A DNA stretch of 35,177 nt from Actinomycetota bacterium (lineage in GTDB: Bacteria > Actinomycetota > Actinomycetes > Streptosporangiales > Streptosporangiaceae), in NCBI GenBank assembly GCA_027326205.1, contig DAHWEX010000636.1, forward strand, positions 1 to 35,177. The letters run 5' to 3'. Below the pieces are notes generated by a model, which saw only the letters and a program-made list of their open reading frames with translations, ran no database searches and had not been told where the DNA came from. Shown here piece after piece: positions 1 through 7,608 of the stretch. The position numbers and the translations under genes are program-made. Positions within the stretch are counted from its first letter, which is position 1. Each line of letters opens with the position of its first letter.

Positions 1-338
1 GCACCAGCGGCTTCGGCAGTTACGGCAAGGGCTGGCTCACGGTGGTCTCCTTCCCGCAGGCCGACCTCAGCAAGGGCTTCGGCGTGGGCTCGGGCGCCAC
101 GCCCGGCCCCTCCGCCAGCCAGCCGGGCATCTCGGCCAGCAACCAGGGGATCAGCGTCTCCCAGCGGGAACTGCTGAACGCGCTCCTGGGCTCGGCTAAG
201 CCGGTCTCCGGCAGCTGGGGGACCGGCACCCTGGTCACCACCAGCATGGTCTCGATGCTCATGACGGGCGGCGAGGTCTACCTCGGCGCCGTGACGCCGA
301 GCGTGCTGTACGCGGCGGTGGGGCACACCACCCCATGA
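1..338 (+). CDS. LolA/RseB-like lipoprotein-carrier family protein, C-terminal part
   Basis: The gene enters from the left edge; the reading frame begins at base 3 and ends at TGA 336-338. The visible 111 or so residues contain a YGKGWLTVV strand, a Ser/Gly/Pro-rich loop, and the ending GSWGTGTLVTTSMVSMLM...GGEVYLGAVTPSVLYAA. This resembles the end of actinobacterial LolA/MucB-RseB-like proteins, which are secreted beta-structured proteins of uncertain ligand. The stop codon overlaps the start of the ABC ATPase gene (ATGA), so the three genes at 1-2207 probably form one operon, an arrangement I recall from other actinomycetes. Family assignment rests on the C-terminus only; the signal peptide is outside the window. 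Confidence 0.6.
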   Translation, partial: TSGFGSYGKGWLTVVSFPQADLSKGFGVGSGATPGPSASQPGISASNQGISVSQRELLNALLGSAKPVSGSWGTGTLVTTSMVSMLMTGGEVYLGAVTPSVLYAAVGHTTP

Positions 339-1297
339 CCATGACCCCGGACGGGCACAGCGCGGAGCTGGCGATCGCCAGTTCCGCGCTGACTAAGCGT
401 TTCCGCGGCGGCCAGGTGGCCGTCGACCACGTTGACCTGGCCGTGCCGCGCGGCTCGGTCTACGGCTTCCTCGGTCCGAACGGGTCGGGGAAGACCACCA
501 CGATCCGCATGCTTCTCGGCCTGGCCTACCCGACCAGCGGCACCGCCCGGGTGCTCGGCGTCCCCATGCCGGAAGGCACGACCCGGGTGCTGTCCCGGGT
601 CGGCTCGCTGGTCGAGGGCCCGGCGTTCTACCCGTACCTGTCCGGCTGGGACAACCTGGTCCGCTACGACGCCGCCGACGCCAGCGCCCCGGGCAAGACG
701 GCGAAGGCGCGGATCAGCGAGGCCATGGAGCGGGTGGGCCTGCTCGCCGCCGCGGGGAAGAAGTTCCGCAACTACTCCCTCGGCATGAAGCAGCGCCTGG
801 CGATCGCGTCGGCCCTGCTGGTGCCGCGCGACCTCATCGTCCTCGACGAGCCGACCAACGGCCTCGACCCGCAGGGCACCCGGGAGGTGCGGACGCTCGT
901 CCGCCAGATCGCGGCCGACGGGATCACGGTCTTCGTCTCCTCGCACCTGCTTGCCGAGGTGGAGCAGGTGTCCACGCACGTCGGCGTCATGCGGCTGGGC
1001 AGGCTCGTCTTCCAGGGCGAGCTGACCGCGCTGCGCCGCACCGCCGCCCCCCGGGTCGCGGTCCGCACCGCCGACACCGCGACCGCCGCCGAGGTGCTGG
1101 CGAAGCTCGGCCTGGCCGGCCCCCAAGCCGGCGCTGACCTGGTCACGGCGGAGCTTGGCGACATCGCCCCGGAGAAGATCACCGCCGAACTCGTGCACGC
1201 CGGCGTCGGCGTCCGCGCCCTCACGGTGGAAGCGCCCAGCCTTGAGGACCTTTTCGTCGGCCTCACCGGGGAGGGCTTCGATGTCGAGGCTGGCTGA
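335..1297 (+). CDS. ABC transporter ATP-binding protein (ABC-2 / drug exporter type)
   Basis: A 320-residue cytoplasmic ATPase that would power the permease encoded next. It shows Walker A GPNGSGKT (residues 47-54), the ABC signature YSLGMKQRL (about 147-155), Walker B LIVLDEP (167-173) with the D-loop GLDP, and the switch histidine in SSHLLAEVE (H204). The long region after the nucleotide-binding domain (about 220-320) is the regulatory extension typical of the DrrA/CcmA-like exporter ATPases. The ATG overlaps the preceding stop as ATGA, indicating translational coupling. The substrate cannot be read from the sequence; family members export drugs, lipids or peptides. Confidence 0.93.
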   Translation: MTMTPDGHSAELAIASSALTKRFRGGQVAVDHVDLAVPRGSVYGFLGPNGSGKTTTIRMLLGLAYPTSGTARVLGVPMPEGTTRVLSRVGSLVEGPAFYPYLSGWDNLVRYDAADASAPGKTAKARISEAMERVGLLAAAGKKFRNYSLGMKQRLAIASALLVPRDLIVLDEPTNGLDPQGTREVRTLVRQIAADGITVFVSSHLLAEVEQVSTHVGVMRLGRLVFQGELTALRRTAAPRVAVRTADTATAAEVLAKLGLAGPQAGADLVTAELGDIAPEKITAELVHAGVGVRALTVEAPSLEDLFVGLTGEGFDVEAG

Positions 1298-2207
1298 GGG
1301 CGCGACGGACCTGCGCGCTCCCGCGACGGGGACCGCTGCCATGCCCGAGGCAACGGCAGCGGTGGCCGTCCGGGCCACGCTGCGGTTCTTCGCCAGCGAA
1401 CTGCGGGTCACCTTCTTCCGCCGCCGCAACCAGCTGCTGCTGCTCGTCGCCGCGCTGTTCCCGCTGGTGATCGGCATCGGCCTGAAGGCCGCCGACCCGC
1501 ACGGCGGTGGCGGCGGCCGCGGGCCGGGCGCCAGCGGCGCCGCGTACTTCAGCCAGCTCGCGGGCAACGGCGTGTTCCTCACGTTCGTCGCGCTGTCGCT
1601 GCTGCTGATCCTGGTGCTGCCGGTCGTGGTCGGCGTGGTCGCGGGAGACTCGATCGCCGGCGAGGCGGGCTACGGCACGCTGCGCTACCTCCTCGCCGTC
1701 CCGGCCGGGCGCACCCGGCTGCTTGCGGTCAAGTACGCGACGATCGTCGTGTGGTCGGTCACCGCGACGTTCGTCGTCTCGGTGATCGCCCTGCTCCCCG
1801 GGGTGGTGCTGTTCGGCGCTGGCCCGGTGACGCTGCTGTCGGGCACGACGGTGTCGCTCGCGGACGGCCTGCTGCACGTGCTCTGGGTGACCCTGTACGT
1901 GTGCGCCGCGATGGCGGCGTTCGGCGCGATCGCCCTGGCGATCTCCACGTTCACCGAGCACGCGATCGGCGCGATCGCGGCGTCGCTGATCATCGTGGTC
2001 GCCAGCGAGGTGATCGAGAACGTCCCCCAGTTCGCCCCGGTGAACCCGTACCTGCCGACGAACTGGTGGCTGGACTTCGACTCTCTGCTCCGCACCCCGG
2101 TCGACACGACCACCCTCTGGCACGGCCTGCTGAGCTTCGCCGTCTACGCGGTCCTGTTCGTGTCGATCGCCTGGGCCCGCTTCACCTCGGCCGACGTCAC
2201 CAGCTAG
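1281..2207 (+). CDS. ABC-2 type transporter permease
   Basis: A 308-residue integral membrane protein and membrane partner of the ATPase just upstream. I chose ATG 1281, which overlaps the ATPase gene by 17 bases; ATG 1341 is a later alternative. After a short basic N-terminus (RRRNQ) there are about six hydrophobic segments. The first lies near residues 50-67 and is followed by a Gly-rich extracytoplasmic loop (GGGGGRGPG). The motif GDSIAGEAGYGTLRYLLAVP is characteristic of ABC-2 permeases. The gene ends in TAG inside a hairpin shared with the convergent GntR gene. Confidence 0.9.
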   Translation: MSRLAEGATDLRAPATGTAAMPEATAAVAVRATLRFFASELRVTFFRRRNQLLLLVAALFPLVIGIGLKAADPHGGGGGRGPGASGAAYFSQLAGNGVFLTFVALSLLLILVLPVVVGVVAGDSIAGEAGYGTLRYLLAVPAGRTRLLAVKYATIVVWSVTATFVVSVIALLPGVVLFGAGPVTLLSGTTVSLADGLLHVLWVTLYVCAAMAAFGAIALAISTFTEHAIGAIAASLIIVVASEVIENVPQFAPVNPYLPTNWWLDFDSLLRTPVDTTTLWHGLLSFAVYAVLFVSIAWARFTSADVTS

Positions 2208-2227
2208 ACCCCGGCCCTCGGGTCTAG
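2204..2227. terminator. Convergent terminator hairpin containing both stop codons
   Basis: Perfect 8-bp inverted repeat CTAGACCC (2204-2211) and GGGTCTAG (2220-2227) with an 8-base loop. It contains the permease stop TAG (2205-2207) and, on the other strand, the GntR stop TAG (2226-2224). It sits exactly between two convergent genes, so bidirectional termination is the simplest role. There is no U-tract. Confidence 0.55.
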
Positions 2228-2982
2228 CGGTCGAATTCGTAGCGGAAGACGTAGGCGCTCGCGTCCGCGGTCATCTCGTTGGCCTCGACCGGCGTTCCGC
2301 CGGCATCGAATGCGATCCGGCAGATCTCCACCACGGGCGTGCCCGGCGCGAGCGCGAGCCGTTCGATCTCCGTGGGCTGTGGCATCCGCGAGCGCAGGTC
2401 CTCACGGAACCGCACGGGGGCGTGCCCTAGTTCGGCCAGCCGGGCGTAAATACCGCCTGCCCCCGGATCGGGCTGGGTAATCGGGCTCCCGGCCGCGATG
2501 GCGGTCGGGAGCCAGGAACGCGAGAGCAGGACTGGCTTGCCGTCCAGGACGTAACGGCGGCTGCGGAGCACCGCCCGCCCTCCGTCGGCGAGGCCGAGCA
2601 GCGCCCGGATGTGGCCGGGAGCATCGGCCTGCGCTACCTCCAGTTGATCGACCGCCATCTCGCGGCCTTCGGTCTCCGCGGCCCAGACCGACGCTCCCGC
2701 CGGCCAGGTCGACGGGCCGAGACGCTCGATGCCGTCGCGCACGATGGGCCGGAATTCGCGCACGTAGATCCCCGATCCCTTGCGAGCCTCCGCCAGCCCC
2801 CAGTTGACGAGTTGAGCCAGGGCCTGCCGTGCGGTAGCGCGGGCGACGCCGTGCTCTCGCATGATGTCGTTCTCTCCCGGTAGCCGCGATCCAGCCACGT
2901 ACCGGCCGCCGTTGATCGCCTCGCCGAGGTTCACCGCGATCAGCCAGTACTTCGGCTGGCTGCCGCCGGTGGCACTAGTCAA
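2224..2982 (-). CDS. GntR/HutC-family transcriptional regulator (UTRA domain)
   Basis: A 252-residue regulator. The N-terminal winged helix-turn-helix (about residues 12-76) shows GRYVAGSRLPGENDI and GVARATARQALAQL. The UTRA effector domain (about 85-250) shows RSRRYVLDGKPVLLSRSW and ends with the YVFRYEFDR strand. HutC-type regulators bind short palindromes and release them on binding a small molecule. The start used is TTG (2982-2980), because the frame upstream contains no ATG or GTG before the repeat. A GGGAG lies next to it. Three CTCTAGAG-type palindromes lie 60-165 bases upstream and are the probable autoregulatory operators. The effector is unknown, and the only close candidate target is the small membrane protein gene that diverges from it. 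Confidence 0.88.
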   Translation of the reverse strand: MTSATGGSQPKYWLIAVNLGEAINGGRYVAGSRLPGENDIMREHGVARATARQALAQLVNWGLAEARKGSGIYVREFRPIVRDGIERLGPSTWPAGASVWAAETEGREMAVDQLEVAQADAPGHIRALLGLADGGRAVLRSRRYVLDGKPVLLSRSWLPTAIAAGSPITQPDPGAGGIYARLAELGHAPVRFREDLRSRMPQPTEIERLALAPGTPVVEICRIAFDAGGTPVEANEMTADASAYVFRYEFDR

Positions 2983-2983
2983 G

Positions 2984-3037
2984 CTCCCGCTCCTCCCGCA
3001 CCTCCCGCACCTCCCGCACCTCCCGCACCTCCCGTGG
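2984..3037. repeat. 9-bp tandem repeat, six units, directly upstream of the GntR start
   Basis: Six consecutive 9-bp units: CTCCCGCTC, four exact CTCCCGCAC, and CTCCCGTGG. Read on the minus strand the unit is GTGCGGGAG, so every junction creates GGGAGG, a Shine-Dalgarno-like sequence, followed by an in-frame GTG. The array ends at the GntR TTG start. It also encodes a possible leader peptide, (VRE)n-ERELD, whose TAG (2977-2975) lies just inside the regulator gene. Confidence 0.85.
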
Positions 3038-3042
3038 TGAAC

Positions 3043-3147
3043 ATCTCTAGAGAGCTAACGGTACCCGGCTGGGGCAAGCCCTGCGTAGACGGGTATGCGC
3101 AAACGGTAAGCATAATCTCTCTAGGGAGATTATGGCTTCTCTAGAGA
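3043..3147. promoter_or_regulatory. Three CTCTAGAG-type palindromes, probable GntR operators
   Basis: Box 1 is TCTCTAGAGA at 3044-3053. Box 2 spans 3111-3134 with perfect 9-bp arms CATAATCTC and GAGATTATG around TCTAGG. Box 3 is TCTCTAGAGA at 3138-3147. Boxes 2 and 3 are centred exactly 20 bases apart, about two helical turns, which would allow side-by-side dimers on one DNA face. Position between the GntR gene and a divergent gene, and the recurrence of one core, support operator function; binding by this GntR is inferred. Confidence 0.65.
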
Positions 3148-3304
3148 GGCTGACATAGTGTGGCGTTATTGCCAACACGAGGCGCCAAGTTGCGGTAACT
3201 ATCCGCGCCAACCGCGTCGCCGCGGCTAGTGTACTTGCAGATGCACGAGCAAATGTTCATGCCAATGCACGTGCAGGCAGATGCCCTTTAGCCAGGATGG
3301 TCGT

Positions 3305-3787
3305 ATGCAGGGACTGTCGAAAACGCAACGCAGTGCCATATCCCGCATCGGCCTGCCACTGTGCACCGTCAGCGCGGGCAGTGGCCTGGGAGCCCTGATG
3401 GGCGGTCACAGCGCGGCCATTGCGATCGCGTGTGCCGCGTCCGGTGTGGTCACCGTGCTGTGCGTGGCGTTGCCGGACATCATTAAGGCGAAGGCCGACG
3501 CGGCCAATGCGCGAGAGCGGACACGGCAGCGCACCCTCCTGCTCAAGGCCGGGCTGGAGCGGCAGCAAGATGTGACAACTCTGTTGGCGCTTCAGCCGCT
3601 CGACGCGGATGTGCTTAAGGATCCTTGTCGCGGTGCCGCCGCGCTCAGTGCCTTGGTGCGCATCCAGCTTCCCGGCCCCCGTGTCCCCGGTGCGTCGGAA
3701 TCCGCCTTGACGGTCGTCCTCAGTGCCGATGCCGCCTCACCAGCACCTCGCGAGCCGGGGAAGGGCGGCCTGGATACGGCGTGCTGA
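3305..3787 (+). CDS. Small predicted membrane protein, unknown function
   Basis: About 160 residues with no family I recognise. ATG 3305 is preferred because AGGATGG lies about 8 bases upstream; ATG 3281 is the longer alternative (168 residues). Two hydrophobic segments (about residues 15-35 and 38-58) are followed by a basic, Arg/Lys-rich cytoplasmic-looking stretch (KAKADAANARERTRQR) and a Pro/Ala-rich tail. A 10-bp palindrome TGCACGTGCA lies at 3266-3275, just before the gene. It diverges from the GntR gene across the operator cluster, so it may be that regulator's target. Coding status is likely but not certain. Confidence 0.5.
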   Translation: MQGLSKTQRSAISRIGLPLCTVSAGSGLGALMGGHSAAIAIACAASGVVTVLCVALPDIIKAKADAANARERTRQRTLLLKAGLERQQDVTTLLALQPLDADVLKDPCRGAAALSALVRIQLPGPRVPGASESALTVVLSADAASPAPREPGKGGLDTAC

Positions 3788-3940
3788 ATGCGCGGTTCCG
3801 CGCACACGAAGCTGCATGCGGGGCTTCAGGCGCCCCCGCCGGGCGCGGCGCGCGATGGCCATGACGAGGCTGAAATATTCAGAATGTCTTCAGACGCTTC
3901 CCTTCCGGTGCTTCCAGTCAGCCATGTAAAACTGTTTGGT

Positions 3941-4300
3941 GTGAACAACTGGCAGGGACAGAACGGCCGAGAACGGGCACGCCAGGTCGCGGCCGCCGTG
4001 GCCGAGCGCGAGCTAGGGCGGCGCCGGCTGAACGCCACCACCGTCACCGTAGGCCTCGCCAGCGTCGCCGTAGCCGGCGTTGTCGTCGCCGTCCTCCCTG
4101 GTGCCAGCCATGCGGCCGTGAAGGGCAGCACCTCCTCGTCCGGCTCCAGCTCGTCCGGCTCGAGTTCGTCGGGCTCGAGCTCGACCGGCTCAAGCAGCTC
4201 ATCGAGCGGCAGCTCGTCCAGCGGGTTGCAGTCGCCGGTGAGCAGCCCCGTGTCCGGCAGCAGCGGCAGCGGCTTCGGTTCCACCTCGGGCGGCTCGTGA
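3941..4300 (+). CDS. Membrane-anchored Ser/Gly-rich protein upstream of apbE
   Basis: With GTG 3941 as start the product is 119 residues: a charged N-terminus (RERARQVAAAVAERELGRRR), one hydrophobic segment (about 35-58), then an exported-looking tail of SSSSG repeats ending in GSTSGGS. TAAAAC lies 8 bases upstream and could be a -10 for a leaderless transcript; no clear ribosome site is seen. An in-frame ATG at 3788 would add 51 residues of unlikely composition. The stop overlaps the apbE start (GTGA), so the two are translationally coupled. I know of no function for such proteins; the linkage suggests a role beside flavinylated or heme redox proteins at the cell surface. Confidence 0.65.
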   Translation: MNNWQGQNGRERARQVAAAVAERELGRRRLNATTVTVGLASVAVAGVVVAVLPGASHAAVKGSTSSSGSSSSGSSSSGSSSTGSSSSSSGSSSSGLQSPVSSPVSGSSGSGFGSTSGGS

Positions 4301-5274
4301 TCTCCGCGGCGAAGAACGCCACGGCGTTCGATGCCTGGACGGCACTGGGCATGCTCGTCCAGCTCGTGGTGGCCGAGCCCCGGCGGCTGGCGCCGGCCCG
4401 GGAACTGCTCGAAGCCGAACTGCTCGCGCTCGACCTCGCCTGCAGCCGGTTCCGCCCGGACTCGGAGCTGGTCGCGGTGGCGAACGTGGCCCGGGGCGCG
4501 TCCGGAGACGTCACGGTGTCGGTGAGCCCGCTGCTGGCCGAGGCCGTGGCGGTGGCGATCCGCGCGGCGCAGCTGACCGACGGAGACGTAGACCCGACCG
4601 TGGGCGGCCTGCTGTCCGCGCTCGGCTACGACCGGGACTTCGCCGACCTCTCCCGTCCCGGGCCCGCGGCGCACCCGGAGAGCCGGCCGGGCACCGTGAC
4701 CGTGCGGACGATCCCCGGGTGGCGCGAGGTGCGGGTCGACGTCGACCGGCACCTGCTGACCGTGCCGGCGCAGACGCAGCTCGACCTCGGGGCGACGGTC
4801 AAGGCGTGGGCGGCGGACCGCGCCGCCGCCAGGATCGCGTCCGCACTCGGCTGCGGCGTGCTCGTCAGCCTGGGCGGCGACACCGCCGTGGCGGGGCCGT
4901 CGCCCGACGGCGGCTGGCGGATACGGGTACAGGACAAGACGGCGCTGCCCGACGCGCCAGTGGACGGGGCCACGCAGGTGGTGAGCATCACCGACGGCGG
5001 GCTCGCCACGTCGTCGACCGTGGCCCGGCGGTGGCAGCGCGGCGGCGACGTGCTGCACCACATCCTCGACCCGCGCACCTGCCGCCCGGCCAAGCCCGTC
5101 TGGCGGACGGTCTCGGTGGCGGCCGGCACCTGCGCCGACGCGAACACCGCCGCGACCGCGGCCATCATCAGGGGCCGTCAGGCCCTGGGCTGGCTGACCA
5201 CGCTGCGGCTGCCCGCCCGCCTGGTCGAGCAGGACGGCGCCGTGCACGTCCTCAACGCGTGGCCGGAGGCCTGA
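4297..5274 (+). CDS. apbE: ApbE-family FAD:protein FMN transferase
   Basis: A 325-residue enzyme of the ApbE family, which transfers FMN from FAD to a Thr/Ser of target proteins. Family motifs in order: SRFRPDSEL (50-58), LDLGATVKAWAAD (162-174), SLGGD (191-195), GGLATSST (234-241), HHILDPRTCRP (254-264; the usual Gly of TGRP is Cys here) and the Mg-site-like DANTAATAAI (281-290). No signal peptide or lipobox is visible, unlike many Gram-negative ApbE proteins, so where it acts is uncertain. GTG 4297 overlaps the upstream stop. A plausible substrate, an FMN-binding protein with a flavinylation motif, is encoded at 20113-20664. Confidence 0.9.
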   Translation: MISAAKNATAFDAWTALGMLVQLVVAEPRRLAPARELLEAELLALDLACSRFRPDSELVAVANVARGASGDVTVSVSPLLAEAVAVAIRAAQLTDGDVDPTVGGLLSALGYDRDFADLSRPGPAAHPESRPGTVTVRTIPGWREVRVDVDRHLLTVPAQTQLDLGATVKAWAADRAAARIASALGCGVLVSLGGDTAVAGPSPDGGWRIRVQDKTALPDAPVDGATQVVSITDGGLATSSTVARRWQRGGDVLHHILDPRTCRPAKPVWRTVSVAAGTCADANTAATAAIIRGRQALGWLTTLRLPARLVEQDGAVHVLNAWPEA

Positions 5275-5294
5275 ACGCCGGGTAAGCCGAGTAA

Positions 5295-5335
5295 ACCGTG
5301 GCTTTCTCCCCCCACTCCAGGGAAAAAACCACGGT
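5295..5335. terminator. Hairpin between convergent apbE and glucosylglycerate hydrolase genes
   Basis: Imperfect inverted repeat: left arm 5295-5310 (ACCGTGGCTTTCTCCC) pairs with 5320-5335 (GGGAAAAAACCACGGT) at 14 of 16 positions, with a 9-base loop. Its place between two convergent genes fits bidirectional termination. Confidence 0.6.
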
Positions 5336-5363
5336 CTGGCTCGTCGGCGACACTGATGAAGGT

Positions 5364-6698
5364 TTACTCCTGTTCGAGCAGCCAGTCGAGAGCTACCGCG
5401 GCCGTCCAGGACTGATGCAGCGAGCCGAGCGGCGCGCCCGTCACCGGGTGGTAGTACTCGCCGAAGGTCTCGTCGGCGAGTTGCGCCAGCGAGGCGGTAC
5501 GCAGCGCCGCTGCCGCGGCGTACTCACCCGTCCGCGACAGCGCCCAGGTCAGCAGCCAGGTGAAGACCGGCCAGGCCGGACCCCGCCAGTAGCAGGCGGG
5601 GTTGTACGCGGCGGAGTACGGCGTCGTCGACGGCGGCACGGCGAACTTGAACGTCGGGTGCCCCGCCCACCGCTCGCCGAGCAGCAGCGACACCTGCCGC
5701 TTGCGCAGCTTGAGCGGCATCACCCCGGCGATCAGCGGCGCGAAGCCGGCGATGGTCTCCGTCTTCAGCCATGCCCTGGTGCGGAGGTCAACGTCGGCGG
5801 CCAGGCCCGATGCCTCGTCGACGTGGCAAAAAACAGCCGCCCTGGCCTGGGCGGCGTAGTCCTTGAGCTCGGCGGCGTCCTCCCCTTCGGACAGCCGCAC
5901 CGCCAAGGACGCCAGCAGGTCGGACGCGCAGGCGTAGATCGCGGTGAACAGCACGTCGCCGACCTGGAACGAACCCCGCTGGCGGAGCAGCCCCGCGTCG
6001 TACGACGCCCGCTTGGCCTCCTCGATCAGCCACAGGTAGCGGTCGTACTCGCGGTCGGTGGGCCGCTGCGCGGCGTCCGCGACGTGCGCCTTGTCCTTCC
6101 GCTGGTAGCGCGGAAGGCCGGGTCCCACCTCCACTCCCGCGTACGGGCCGTCCCAGCGGGGCGAGTTGTCCGTCCCCGACTCCCAGCCGTGGAACAGCGT
6201 CATCAGGCCGGTTTGCTTGTCGGCCCGGTCGCGGGCCAGGAACCGGTGCCAGGCCAGCAGCCGGGGGTAGATGCCCCTGACCCACTCCAGCGTCCTGGAG
6301 TACTCGGGGTCGCCGAGCGACGAGGCGATGGCCAGGATGCGGTCGACCGCGATGGCGTGCACCGGCGGGTCGATGATCCCGCTGGTGGCCGGCTCGGCCG
6401 GCGCCTCCTCGCTGTGCGCGGCGCACTCCCACTGGGCCGGACCCGGCCAGTAGCCGTCGGCGGCGGGATCGAAGACGATGTGCGGCAGCAAACCGTTGCG
6501 CCACTGCCCGGCGAAGAGCGAGTCGAGCTCAAGCCGGGCCCGCGGCAGGTCGATGGTCGCCAGGCCGATCGCGTTGAACGCGGCGTCCCAGCTCCACTGA
6601 TGCGGGTAGAGGGAAGGAGCGGCCTTCGTGATGACGCCGGTGCTGTTGTCGCGCAAGATGTATGCCGCCCGGGCGGCAATCGATAGTGACCCAGTCAT
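5364..6698 (-). CDS. Glucosylglycerate hydrolase (GH63-like)
   Basis: A 444-residue (alpha/alpha)6-barrel glycosidase closely resembling mycobacterial glucosylglycerate hydrolase, which splits 2-O-glucosyl-D-glycerate to glucose and glycerate when cells leave nitrogen or osmotic stress. Shared motifs are YPHQWSWDAAFNAIGL (31-46), WRNGLLPHIVF (66-76), GWESGTDNSPRWD (171-183, with D177 matching the catalytic acid) and FGEYYHPVTGAPLGS (412-426, with E414 matching the catalytic base). There is no signal peptide, so it is cytoplasmic. ATG 6698 is used; a clear ribosome site is not visible. The gene lies on the opposite strand inside what otherwise reads as one redox gene cluster, suggesting insertion. 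No synthase for the substrate is seen in the window. Confidence 0.85.
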   Translation of the reverse strand: MTGSLSIAARAAYILRDNSTGVITKAAPSLYPHQWSWDAAFNAIGLATIDLPRARLELDSLFAGQWRNGLLPHIVFDPAADGYWPGPAQWECAAHSEEAPAEPATSGIIDPPVHAIAVDRILAIASSLGDPEYSRTLEWVRGIYPRLLAWHRFLARDRADKQTGLMTLFHGWESGTDNSPRWDGPYAGVEVGPGLPRYQRKDKAHVADAAQRPTDREYDRYLWLIEEAKRASYDAGLLRQRGSFQVGDVLFTAIYACASDLLASLAVRLSEGEDAAELKDYAAQARAAVFCHVDEASGLAADVDLRTRAWLKTETIAGFAPLIAGVMPLKLRKRQVSLLLGERWAGHPTFKFAVPPSTTPYSAAYNPACYWRGPAWPVFTWLLTWALSRTGEYAAAAALRTASLAQLADETFGEYYHPVTGAPLGSLHQSWTAAVALDWLLEQE

Positions 6699-6975
6699 AT
6701 TGTAACAATCACGTTTCCGAATGTGTCGGTCATGTTAACAGCGGTGGCAATAAGGAACTTCCGGCAAAGACGCGCATTCTCGTGGAGGCGCATTACCACA
6801 GGCGAAGTTACCCGCCAAGGCCGGCCCGCGCCATGAACGAGACGTCCCGGAAGGCACAGCATTGGTGAAGCCGGGAGATAGCAGCCGTTACGGTCCGTTA
6901 ACCAGAACCAGTGTTTAGAGCTACTTCAGAGGAACTTTGAACCAACTGCTCGGCAAGGGGAGTCACACTGAAATC
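6699..6975. promoter_or_regulatory. Divergent intergenic region with palindromes
   Basis: This region is less GC-rich than its neighbours and separates two divergent genes. It contains ATTGTAACAAT (6699-6709, an odd-centred palindrome touching the hydrolase start) and two GTTAAC sites (6734-6739 and near 6897-6902). These could be operators for either gene. No confident -35/-10 pair was found. Confidence 0.35.
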
Positions 6976-7608
6976 GTGAGCGGAATCAACTCTTCAACCG
7001 TCATGTGGTATGCCAGCCGTGCCACGGGCGTGGTCGCGCTGCTGTTGCTGACGGCGGTGCTGCTGCTCGGCATCGGCGTCGCCAGGGACAAGCGGCTCCC
7101 CGGGCTGCCGCGGTTCGCCGCCAGCGGCCTGCACCGGAACGTGTCCCTGCTGGCGACGGCGTTCGTGGCGGTCCACGTCGTGACCGCGGTCGCCGACGGG
7201 TTCGTGAAGATCCCGATCACCGCCGCGGTGGTCCCGCTGGCGTCGTCGTACGAGCGGTTCTGGCTCGGGGCGGGAGCGGTGAGCTTCGACCTGATGCTCG
7301 CCGCGGTCATCACCAGCCTGCTCCGCCGTCACCTGTCGCGCAAGACGTGGCGCGGCGTCCACCTGACCGCCTACCTGTGCTGGCCGGTCGCGTGGTTCCA
7401 CTCGGTCTTCGCCAGCAAGGACATCCAGCACGGGCCGCTGCTCGCGGTCGGCATCGCCTGCGCGCTCGCCGTCCTCGCCGCCGCGATGTGGCGGGTGGCC
7501 GAGGCGGGCAAGGACGTACCGCGCGCGGAACGAGTCGCCCTGCTCATGGCCGCCGCGCATAGCAGAATTCACAGCAAGGGCAGCCGGGAGAGGACCTTCG
7601 CCCAGTGA
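6976..7608 (+). CDS. Ferric-reductase-like transmembrane heme protein
   Basis: About 210 residues with five to six hydrophobic segments of the ferric reductase/cytochrome b type. Candidate heme-ligand histidines lie in SGLHRNVSLLATAFVAVHVV and in RRHLSRKTWRGVHL...WFHSVF. GTG 6976 gives the usual-looking start (SGINSSTVMWYASRATG); TTG 6937, with AGAGGA close by, would add 13 residues. The gene ends in TGA overlapping GTG of the next gene (GTGA). It probably passes electrons across the membrane from the flavoprotein/ferredoxin pair encoded downstream. It lacks the FAD/NAD domains of full ferric reductases, which fits a need for partner subunits. Confidence 0.8.
   Translation: MSGINSSTVMWYASRATGVVALLLLTAVLLLGIGVARDKRLPGLPRFAASGLHRNVSLLATAFVAVHVVTAVADGFVKIPITAAVVPLASSYERFWLGAGAVSFDLMLAAVITSLLRRHLSRKTWRGVHLTAYLCWPVAWFHSVFASKDIQHGPLLAVGIACALAVLAAAMWRVAEAGKDVPRAERVALLMAAAHSRIHSKGSRERTFAQ

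Noticed and set aside
278-1582. Long minus-strand open frame of over 400 codons
   Set aside because: Lies opposite the ABC transporter genes, which have clear motifs; the product is Arg/Gly/Ala-rich with no motif, as expected from GC-rich antisense frames.
3788-3940. Longer start for the Ser/Gly-rich protein at ATG 3788
   Set aside because: The added 51 residues have no membrane or family character; GTG 3941 with a near -10 fits better.
4120-4290. Repetitive DNA resembling a small repeat array
   Set aside because: The repeats are Ser/Gly codons inside the anchored-protein gene, not CRISPR-like spaced repeats.
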